DNA from: Bacillota bacterium | GTDB lineage: Bacteria; Bacillota; Clostridia; TANB77; CAG-465 | DNA: 13,469 bases | Direction: 5' to 3' | NCBI GenBank assembly: GCA_023460235.1 | Contig: JAEWRE010000006.1 | Coordinates: 1-13,469 of the forward strand | Made by a program: the position numbers and the translations under genes | The notes under the pieces: model-generated | The model's database searches: none | Seen by the model: only the letters and a program-made list of their open reading frames with translations | What the model was told of the DNA's origin: nothing | Part shown: in pieces, positions 8,501-13,469 of the stretch | Layout of the letters: the number at the start of each line of letters is the position of its first letter | How positions within the stretch are numbered: position 1 is the stretch's first letter

Positions 8501-8931
8501 TTCTGAGCATTTTCTATAACTAAAATACCGCCTTTGGCTTTGTTTATATTCTCTTGCCAATTATCGATTTTATCTGTTTTCCGTGAAAACTCGTCATAAT
8601 CAACAGCATCAACTATAACAGCATTTTTATTTTTAATAACACCTGTAGAAAAAAGTAAATTTTGAATGACTTTTACGAGCTCGGTTTTTCCTGTTCCCGT
8701 ATTTCCGGTTATCACCATATCCATTCCCAAACGTATTTTTACGCCTGTTTTCTTAGCTCGCAAAGCCACATTTTGGCATGTTATAACCAAATCTTGTAAC
8801 TTATTTTTAACATCTTCCATTCCAACTAAGTCCTGCAAAGGCTTGTTGGCTTTGGTAACAACAAGCTCACCACACCATTTGCAATACGTTGCATTGCTCC
8901 TATTGGGTTTACTACACGATGGACAATTCAT
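5560..8931 (-). CDS. Four-module CbxX/CfqX-type AAA+ ATPase with N-terminal zinc ribbon
   Basis: The product has 1123 residues. Residues 3-20 form a zinc ribbon (Cys 3, 6, 17, 20). Four AAA+ modules follow. Module 1 has Walker A GNTGTGKTE at 76-84 and a changed Walker B (ILVIEN, 136-141). Modules 2, 3 and 4 have Walker A GNPGTGKTT at 342, 621 and 904, and Walker B ending IDEAY at 404, 683 and 966. Each module is preceded by a repeated linker of the type L..(F/L)(V/I)G...VK..I. Modules 2 and 4 are most alike (SFGKEA or TFGKEA, SRFN). The IDEAY and FGKEA pattern is that of CbxX/CfqX ATPases such as CbbX, SpoVK and EccA, normally single-module proteins that work as hexamers. Here the modules are fused, so fewer chains may build a ring. 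It probably remodels a protein partner with ATP. It starts 1 base after the kinase stop, and no membrane segment is seen. Confidence 0.95.
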   Translation of the reverse strand: MNCPSCSKPNRSNATYCKWCGELVVTKANKPLQDLVGMEDVKNKLQDLVITCQNVALRAKKTGVKIRLGMDMVITGNTGTGKTELVKVIQNLLFSTGVIKNKNAVIVDAVDYDEFSRKTDKIDNWQENINKAKGGILVIENAQKLLPQSAANDINNLDKLFKCMNDQWNNDPIVILSGLSGLKAFMLANPDIANRFEYNFELKDFFVEELTEICKKKLFNDYDELTLSEEAKAKLNRVFKYEFRNKKADFGNGHLAARIASDIFANVIKRNYSAQSVEIEDITNQEFVQKTYNEILKELDRFVGIDEVKHSIEKIITKLETDKLIHGDDAKREIKDHFLFLGNPGTGKTTIARIFADILNSLEVLPVGQLVEVSRDDLVAEFVGQTAPKVENVFQRAMGGILFIDEAYSINKDENDSFGKEAIDTLLKLIEDNRGKMVTIAAGYSKEMADFLSANSGMKSRFNETINFKDYNSAELTEIFRRMVKSEKLILDDDAGKNISNFFNRMYISRDVRTFGNAREVRNVFEKTLKNRSLRIQKTLESRVLSQEEIHTIIRADIEGEENLKEKDLDTIMAELEQFIGMDSVKREIRQLATKLQIDKEMQEKGFGKAELTNVHIALTGNPGTGKTTVANKLGEIFKAIGLLPSGKVVVKEPKDILSSIVNDTAKRMDKACDEAMGATLLIDEAYNLAKIDNVGNIDDTGVQATEALMTRMSKDAGKFIVIVAGYKKQIDRFIEKANPGFERRFTTRLHIDDYSSDQLFEIFLINAKKSGLILTEEAEIILRKLITKMVETKKENFGNAGEVIKVLSKTQIRKSNRLAELKRNGGEITEEIYKTIEAEDIPYDEPKPLDEKDYLGELNQLIGLENVKREIREIANYIKVERAKAEILGKKFEKLKDHYIFEGNPGTGKTTIARIMANIFYALDVLPSNKLIETARDGLVDMYQGFTAQKTKETFMGAMGGVLFIDEAYALYQSDGDTFGKEATATLLKLMEDNRGKIICIVAGYPYEMSMWLKTNSGLKSRFNKVIKFDDYNGDELAQIFLLKARKDQLTLTTDAEKAMRKYFNDLYENRGDDFANAREVNEYLAAVKTRQSSRIQRYMDNSNFDKNELTVLIEDDMLHNK

Positions 8932-8932
8932 T

Positions 8933-11900
8933 CTATTTATTAAATTTAAATTCTATTTGCTTTTTTGTTTTATAATTTCGATAAGTGCCTGAAATTTCCG
9001 TAAAATCCTCATTGAAAGAGCCATTGTACTCGCCATCAAGCCTGTTATTACTGTTATCGACATCATCAAAATGAAAAGTACGAGAGTCTAAACTTATTGA
9101 ACCTTTTAAACCCTCATTTATCGTTTTTTTATAATCCACTTGAATGTTGGCATCTGCTTTTTCAGAAGATACCTCAATGATATTAAAAACAGCCTTCCTA
9201 TTGTCGAAAATTCCTTTATATTTCCCTTTCAGGAGTTCGTTTTTTGAAATAATTTCTTGTTTATTTGCTTTATATTTAGATAGATAGGTTGTAAAATAGC
9301 TTATCAATATTGATGAAATGATTAACAAAGCTGTTAGTTTTATGATTTTCTTAGTGTTCGTTTTCAATTTATCGATAAAATCAAGACTTCTATCACCTAA
9401 AGAGGAGCGAAACTCTTCATCGACCTCTGCAATAAACGCATAATGAAGTGGCTCGAGATGAAGCTCTTCAAATCCGGGATTCAAAAGCTCCTTATTATTT
9501 TTCAACGAAAGTTTTGGTTTTACGTAACAAACTATTAATGTGTAGATTAGTCCTGAAACTAATAATCCCGCTAAGATACATGTAGGATAAGACAATGATG
9601 CAGAAACAATTAAGATCAGCCCGATAAAAACGCCCAATCCTATGAAAAAACTTTTTATAAAACTGTCAAAACAATCAGCCCATCTGTATTTGCCAACAAA
9701 ATATCCTATTATTAGCGGAATAATGTACAGCCATTTTGAATTTGTCATAAATTCTAAATTCATTGTAAGCAATTTGTAAGATACTATCCCAACTACCAAT
9801 GCTGCTATGGCGCCCAAAACTGATTTTATTATAAAATTAAATTTGTAGTTTTGTTTTAGCTTGTTAGCAGTTTTTTTTACTTGACTTAATTTATCGAAAT
9901 ATTCCGATGTCTCTATGTCGTTTACCTCGTATTTTGAAATAAATTCCAGATAATCAATGGTTAGTTTCTCAAAAGTATATTTTTGCGAAAGGTCTGCATC
10001 CGGATTTTCCTGAAAAAACACAGCTATCCACTCCTTTAAAAAGCCGTTTTGAAGTTCCTTTTCAATTTCATCGGTAGGAATTTCGTCTAATTCATCGAGA
10101 GTATAAATGTATTTGCCACTTTTTGGGAAATGATAGCTGGGGTCCCTCCCTAAGCCTTTGATGGATTTATAAACACCTGTCTTCCAATTATATGGCGCAT
10201 ATTTATTCGCATTTTCCTCCGATGTCATGTCCGAACAATACTTTATCCACTCAATTTTATCATCATACACGCCTTTTGATTTCAGATAATGGTAAAGTTG
10301 AGTGTCATCGATTTCGCAAAGCATATCAAGCTGTTCGCTTGCATAATCTTTTGTGTCTTCATCTTTTGAATGTACAAACCAATCCATCAGAATATCCATG
10401 TATTGCCCAACTTGAGTGGTTGTGAAAAAATATCCGTTTTCATCTTCTTCGTCAAGAGATAGATTATACGACACTTTCGGATTTAGATTATAAAGAACAC
10501 ACCAAGGATTTTCGTCAAAACCCTGTTGCGACCTTATTTTGCCTTCAACGGCAGGGTCGATATTTCGCACCCAAAGCAGGAACGATTCCTCTGTAAGTCC
10601 ATAGCATGAGTTTTCGTCTAATACTTCATCAGAAGTTGTTGTAATAATATCATCAAGAGTATGGCACTCAATTTCTTCTCCATCTTCTGTTTTTAAAATC
10701 CATGGAGAATTAGGATTTAATGTATAAATCAATTGCAATAAAGCCTCCGAATTATCGTCTTTCTTCTTAAAAAGCGGTGCAAATTCTTGGGTGATATTTC
10801 TCAATCCGTGCATGTTGAAAAACAGAAACAAAGTGTCGTTTTTGCTTGCCAAAGCTTTAGAATAATGCTCGAAATTGTCTCGCAACGACTTTGCAATTGC
10901 TTCAGAATTATCTAATAGATTGCCTTGCACATCTTTATATGGAATTGATTTATCCAACATATAACATGCTGAAATAAACCCCGCTTCTTTGTTTTTCGGA
11001 CATTGATTTTCGACAATATCTTCAATTTCTATAGCCAATTCAGGACGTTTGTTGGCAGTGAGCCACTCGGCAATTTTTCCTGAATAAAGATATTTTGTAG
11101 CCAAATCTTGTTTGCCATACATAAATTGTCCTAACTCTTCAGGTGATGTAGCTATTTGATTATCTGTAGAATCGAAAACAATATTAAATCCCTCGTTAGA
11201 TTCTTTTCTCAAATCATAAATATTTTCACCTTTTGCCCATCTTATAATATCATTGTAACCGGCTCTTGCCTTCGGATTTACAACTGTGAGCGCTTTTAAT
11301 AGTTGCAAAGTTCTGTCAGAAACATCTTCGGGATAAGGAAGTTTACCGTCAATTTTCAATCGGACAAGTTCCAATTCTTTGATTTTAAATATCTCCTCGC
11401 CTTTCCACAGTACGAGCAACATCATTCCGAGTGAATAGAAATCGGACATATAGTCAATTTGGATTTCCTCGTCAATAGAGACGTAATATTCTGGAGCTGC
11501 GTATATTTTTGTTCGCAATTGAGATTTTATGATGGCTTTTCCCTCATCATTTGTCATAACTGCAACTCCAAAATCGGCAAGCCGAAGATCTTCCGTTTTT
11601 TTTTTGTCTGTTTTATAAAAGAAGTTTGCAGGTTTAATATCTCTATGAATTACTTTTTTATTGTTCAGAAAATTAATTGCGGCAGCACATTGCAATGCTA
11701 TTTCGCCAAGCAATTCTTCGTTTCTATTTATATTTATTTTATCTAAAGAGCCTCCTACGCAATACTCCATCAGTTCATACTGTCGCACTTCCAATGTGTT
11801 GGGATTTGTCCATTCGCCACAATCAAAAACATTTATCAGCAGTCCAGACTCTGCTACGTTTTTAACTTTTTCGATAATTTGCATATTTGGCGGTGGTTGA

Positions 11901-12307
11901 ATATTCAAAAAATACAACTTTAAAACATACTTATTTCCTTCTTTTTCAACAAGATATATTTGAGCTTCGCCGGTTTGTTGCGAAATTATTTCTATAACTT
12001 TAAACGTCTCTCCTTTTAAAACGAACTCTGTTTCGGTTGTTCTTGTAATATTACTTATTTCGTCCTTTTGCTGTTCCTTTCTTAGCGTTTTGCATTGGTT
12101 TGGGCGCATTGTGCTTTCAACATTCTTTTGAATATTTCCTTTGATGGAAGGTCTCATCGTTTTGCTTTCTTGAGCGGGCTCTTTACTACCGCTTAAATTC
12201 GGTCTCAATGTTACCTCAATGCTATTATTGATAGTGGGACGCATAGTTTTAGTCTCTTGTTCCAATTTTTTTGGTTTTTCGGTATTTGATCTAATCGTTT
12301 TTTCCAT
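8933..12307 (-). CDS. Membrane Ser/Thr protein kinase with Thr-rich N-terminal motifs and C-terminal extracytoplasmic beta domain
   Basis: The product has 1124 residues. The N-terminal tail (1-90) repeats a Thr-[Met/Ile/Leu]-Arg motif. A Hanks-type kinase domain follows at about 97-360: a degenerate Gly loop (QTGEAQIYLV), VAIK-type Lys130, HRDIKPAN at 221-228 with catalytic D223, DFG at 245-247 and APE at 271-273. All catalytic residues are kept, so it is probably active. Residues 375-820 are a largely acidic region without a recognised domain; YLYSGKIAEWL at 406-416 with PELAIEIEDI nearby may be a helical repeat. Five membrane segments lie at about 825-847, 859-872, 887-906, 910-929 and 988-1009. 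The basic loops after segments 2 and 4 fit a cytoplasmic kinase and an extracytoplasmic C-terminal beta-rich domain (about 1022-1124). Regulation is probably by autophosphorylation and FHA binding (inference). It is the second gene of the operon and ends 1 base before the AAA+ gene. Confidence 0.93.
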   Translation of the reverse strand: MEKTIRSNTEKPKKLEQETKTMRPTINNSIEVTLRPNLSGSKEPAQESKTMRPSIKGNIQKNVESTMRPNQCKTLRKEQQKDEISNITRTTETEFVLKGETFKVIEIISQQTGEAQIYLVEKEGNKYVLKLYFLNIQPPPNMQIIEKVKNVAESGLLINVFDCGEWTNPNTLEVRQYELMEYCVGGSLDKININRNEELLGEIALQCAAAINFLNNKKVIHRDIKPANFFYKTDKKKTEDLRLADFGVAVMTNDEGKAIIKSQLRTKIYAAPEYYVSIDEEIQIDYMSDFYSLGMMLLVLWKGEEIFKIKELELVRLKIDGKLPYPEDVSDRTLQLLKALTVVNPKARAGYNDIIRWAKGENIYDLRKESNEGFNIVFDSTDNQIATSPEELGQFMYGKQDLATKYLYSGKIAEWLTANKRPELAIEIEDIVENQCPKNKEAGFISACYMLDKSIPYKDVQGNLLDNSEAIAKSLRDNFEHYSKALASKNDTLFLFFNMHGLRNITQEFAPLFKKKDDNSEALLQLIYTLNPNSPWILKTEDGEEIECHTLDDIITTTSDEVLDENSCYGLTEESFLLWVRNIDPAVEGKIRSQQGFDENPWCVLYNLNPKVSYNLSLDEEDENGYFFTTTQVGQYMDILMDWFVHSKDEDTKDYASEQLDMLCEIDDTQLYHYLKSKGVYDDKIEWIKYCSDMTSEENANKYAPYNWKTGVYKSIKGLGRDPSYHFPKSGKYIYTLDELDEIPTDEIEKELQNGFLKEWIAVFFQENPDADLSQKYTFEKLTIDYLEFISKYEVNDIETSEYFDKLSQVKKTANKLKQNYKFNFIIKSVLGAIAALVVGIVSYKLLTMNLEFMTNSKWLYIIPLIIGYFVGKYRWADCFDSFIKSFFIGLGVFIGLILIVSASLSYPTCILAGLLVSGLIYTLIVCYVKPKLSLKNNKELLNPGFEELHLEPLHYAFIAEVDEEFRSSLGDRSLDFIDKLKTNTKKIIKLTALLIISSILISYFTTYLSKYKANKQEIISKNELLKGKYKGIFDNRKAVFNIIEVSSEKADANIQVDYKKTINEGLKGSISLDSRTFHFDDVDNSNNRLDGEYNGSFNEDFTEISGTYRNYKTKKQIEFKFNK
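12074..12307 (-). repeat. Tandem Thr-[Met/Ile/Leu]-Arg motifs in kinase N-terminus
   Basis: Within residues 1-78 of the kinase, six short motifs recur at irregular 8-17 residue spacing: KTIRS (T4), KTMRP (T21), VTLRP (T33), KTMRP (T50), STMRP (T66) and KTLRK (T74). The segments between them are polar and low in complexity, suggesting a disordered tail. Repeated Thr motifs in disordered regions next to a kinase, in an operon with an FHA protein and PP2C, are plausible autophosphorylation and FHA docking sites. This is inference; no phosphosite can be seen directly. Confidence 0.65.
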
Positions 12308-12348
12308 TTTATAACTTTTATAGGAAATTTCAAGTTATGATAAGTATT

Positions 12349-13302
12349 TTAAACATGTTGCCATTGTTTCTCAATCTCATTTCGTTCCTCGTAAATCCAT
12401 TCACCTCCATTAAAAGGCTTTGAGCATTCGTTTGGCTGCGAATGAATACAACCATAAGCATTGCACTTCCAACCTATTGGTACTTTTTTCTTTGTAAGAA
12501 CTTCTATTTCAACCTTTCGTGCCGAATAAAAATTTCTCTGCATTTCTGGTGTCATATTAGCATCGGGCAACATTGAGGATAATGTTTGCTGTATTTCTGC
12601 AAGTTTCTCTTTGTATTTTTTCATCGCTTCCTCCTTGCTTAAAATATTAATTGAAAACGATAATTTCTTAGTCTCAGACTTAATTTCTTTCTTAGGCTCA
12701 ACTTTCTTTTCAACATAATCAGGTTTCGATTTTCTAAACAAATTCAACAACTCTTTATGTTCGTCTATTAGCTTTAAATCTTCTTCCGAAAGCGATTTAT
12801 CTTCTTCTAAAATATAATCTTCAAGTTCTGAAAGCTCTTCGATTAGCGAATATGATTTTTTAACCAAAGGGTCGTTTTTGGCTAAAACCATCGCTTGTTG
12901 TGCTAAATTGTTGAGAGGAGTATTGCATTTGCGGCAGAAACTCCTAAAATTCAGCGTATTGCATTTTGGACAAGAGATTCCAAAACGCGGATTTCCACAT
13001 TCGGGACAAAAAATATCTTGAGAACTCATGCTAACACCACAGAAAGAGCAGGTGTCAGAGTGCAGGTTTTGCCCACATTTAGGACAAATTTCCATATCAG
13101 GTTCTACTGATGCACCACATTTCGTACAACTACATGATTTTAGCACAAAACCGCACTCTGAGCAAAATTTGTCTGTACTTGAGTGTGTTGCACCGCAATT
13201 TGAACATTTATATACTTGCTCTTCGGCTATTTCTGCCGTTTTTGATAGGTGTTTTTTCTCTTCAGCAGATTGTTTTTGTTGTTGATTTTTTAAATTATCC
13301 AT
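12349..13302 (-). CDS. Multi-zinc-ribbon protein, first gene of the operon
   Basis: The product has 317 residues. Residues 33-126 carry four consecutive zinc ribbons with paired CxxC knuckles: Cys 33/36/47/50, Cys 59/62/73/76, Cys 85/88/99/102 and Cys 111/114/123/126. A charged helical and probably coiled middle region follows (about 150-245, rich in Glu and Lys). A C-terminal Cys/His patch (WKCNAYGCIHSQPNEC, 278-293) may bind another metal. No enzyme motif is seen. It is soluble and cytoplasmic. Such serial ribbons are protein- or nucleic-acid-binding scaffolds. Because related ribbons occur in three other operon products, it is best read as a hub that holds the complex together (inference). 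Start is the ATG at 13302; the only upstream sequence before the IS end is about 45-50 bases. Confidence 0.9.
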   Translation of the reverse strand: MDNLKNQQQKQSAEEKKHLSKTAEIAEEQVYKCSNCGATHSSTDKFCSECGFVLKSCSCTKCGASVEPDMEICPKCGQNLHSDTCSFCGVSMSSQDIFCPECGNPRFGISCPKCNTLNFRSFCRKCNTPLNNLAQQAMVLAKNDPLVKKSYSLIEELSELEDYILEEDKSLSEEDLKLIDEHKELLNLFRKSKPDYVEKKVEPKKEIKSETKKLSFSINILSKEEAMKKYKEKLAEIQQTLSSMLPDANMTPEMQRNFYSARKVEIEVLTKKKVPIGWKCNAYGCIHSQPNECSKPFNGGEWIYEERNEIEKQWQHV

Positions 13303-13345
13303 AACAAAAAAATAGTATATGACAACGAATACATAACATTATTCA
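13303..13345 (-). promoter_or_regulatory. Short upstream region of the operon, promoter not identified
   Basis: Fewer than 50 bases separate the first start codon from the IS end repeat. On the minus strand it reads AT-rich with a T-run (TACTATTTTTTTG) close to the ATG, but it is not a clean match to the Bacteroidota TAnnTTTG element and lies too near the start codon to be a normal -7 box. No Shine-Dalgarno sequence is evident, as is usual in this phylum. Transcription may therefore begin within or read through from the upstream insertion sequence. Confidence 0.3.
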
Positions 13346-13350
13346 TTAGT

Positions 13351-13369
13351 GTCCACTAAAAATGTGGAC
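13351..13369 (-). repeat. Probable terminal inverted repeat and hairpin at 3' end of the right IS
   Basis: GTCCACTAAAAA at 13351-13362 is the reverse complement of the left IS end at 202-213. The same site also forms a hairpin: GTCCAC (13351-13356), a seven-base loop, GTGGAC (13364-13369). A second overlapping palindrome, TTAGTG-TC-CACTAA, spans 13346-13359. It lies just after the stop codon of the partial gene at 13372, as expected for an IS 3' end. The hairpin is short and has no strong T-run, so I do not call it a terminator. Confidence 0.6.
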
Positions 13370-13371
13370 GA

Positions 13372-13469
13372 TTAAAAATTAAATAAATTTGGTTCACTTG
13401 AACCGCATCGATCTTTGTCATTTTTGAATTTAGCCTTATCAAAGAGATTTGTCAAATTGGTTTTGTCAG
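13372..13469 (-). CDS. Probable IS4-type transposase, C-terminal fragment (runs off window)
   Basis: The minus strand is open from the window edge to a TAA at 13372-13374, giving 31 residues. The sequence contains LFDKAKFKNDKDRC and ends SSEPNLFNF. I do not recognise this tail by itself with certainty. The call rests on context: it ends right beside the sequence that mirrors the left IS terminus, and it has the same orientation as the transposase start at 1-99, so the two would be the tail and head of copies of one kind of element. It could also be the end of an unrelated gene next to a shared repeat. Confidence 0.6.
   Translation of the reverse strand, partial: DKTNLTNLFDKAKFKNDKDRCGSSEPNLFNF

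Larger units (their letters stand above)
1014..13302 (-). other. Nine-gene operon: kinase, phosphatase, FHA reader, AAA+ machine, zinc-ribbon proteins
   Basis: All nine genes share the minus strand. Successive gaps from the first gene to the last are about 41, 1, 12, 28, 3, 6, 13 and 11 bases, so co-transcription is very likely. Zinc-ribbon-like cysteine pairs occur in four of the nine products, which supports a physically linked set. No internal strong terminator is visible. The set combines a phosphothreonine writer, eraser and reader with an AAA+ remodeller. That it acts as one machine is inference. Confidence 0.8.

Noticed and set aside
1014..13302. Type VI or type VII secretion locus
   Set aside because: Only regulator-like and EccA-like parts are present; no sheath, baseplate, membrane core, FtsK/SpoIIIE-type ATPase or WXG100 protein is encoded in the window.
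1014..13302. Tellurite-resistance (Ter) operon
   Set aside because: The kinase and PP2C fit a TerY-phosphorylation unit, but no TerY-type vWA protein and no TerC, TerD or TerB gene is visible.
13351..13369. Hairpin as a transcription terminator between the IS and the operon
   Set aside because: Only six-base arms, A/T loop and no T-run on the transcribed side; better explained as an IS end repeat.
1..13469. CRISPR array, tRNA or rRNA genes
   Set aside because: No regularly spaced direct repeats and no recognisable tRNA or rRNA sequence were seen on reading both strands.

Overview
The window looks like an accessory island from an AT-rich Bacteroidota genome, probably Bacteroidales-like. The evidence is the low GC content, poor Shine-Dalgarno sites, an IS4-type transposase start and an IS21-type istA remnant of the kinds common in that phylum, and the style of the signalling proteins. 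No taxonomic marker gene is present, so this is an inference.

Layout. Positions 1-213 are the 5' end of an IS4-family element reading leftward out of the window: the transposase N-terminus at 1-99 and an end repeat at 202-213. Positions 214-609 hold no recognisable gene. Positions 610-988 are a decayed fragment of an IS21-family istA on the + strand. From 1014 to 13302, nine genes lie on the minus strand with gaps of 1-41 bases and form one apparent operon. In transcription order they are: a four-zinc-ribbon protein (12349-13302); a membrane Ser/Thr kinase (8933-12307); a giant four-module CbxX/CfqX-type AAA+ ATPase with an N-terminal zinc ribbon (5560-8931); a zinc-ribbon plus FHA protein (4993-5547); a membrane protein with a probable SH3-like extracytoplasmic region and a C-terminal zinc-binding region (3366-4964); a PP2C phosphatase (2607-3362); a protein of unknown function (2004-2600); an SMI1/KNR4 (SUKH) protein (1241-1990); and a short Sel1-repeat protein (1014-1229). 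Upstream of the operon, at 13351-13469, are the 3' end of another insertion sequence, its end repeat and what is probably its transposase C-terminus. It is in the same orientation as the left element and shares a 12-base end sequence with it.

Likely joint function (inference). The kinase writes phosphothreonine, PP2C removes it, and the FHA protein reads it. The kinase N-terminus carries a series of Thr-[Met/Ile/Leu]-Arg motifs that could be its own phosphorylation and FHA docking sites. The output is probably mechanical: a multi-module AAA+ machine tied to the other proteins by zinc ribbons and brought to the membrane by the kinase and the SH3-like protein. Related logic is known from TerY-phosphorylation units, from the PpkA/PppA/Fha switch of type VI secretion, and from EccA (CbxX-type) ATPases of type VII secretion. 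No secretion structural gene, TerY-type vWA protein or toxin is visible here. The two same-orientation IS ends suggest a composite-transposon-like unit, or an assembly contig broken at two IS copies.
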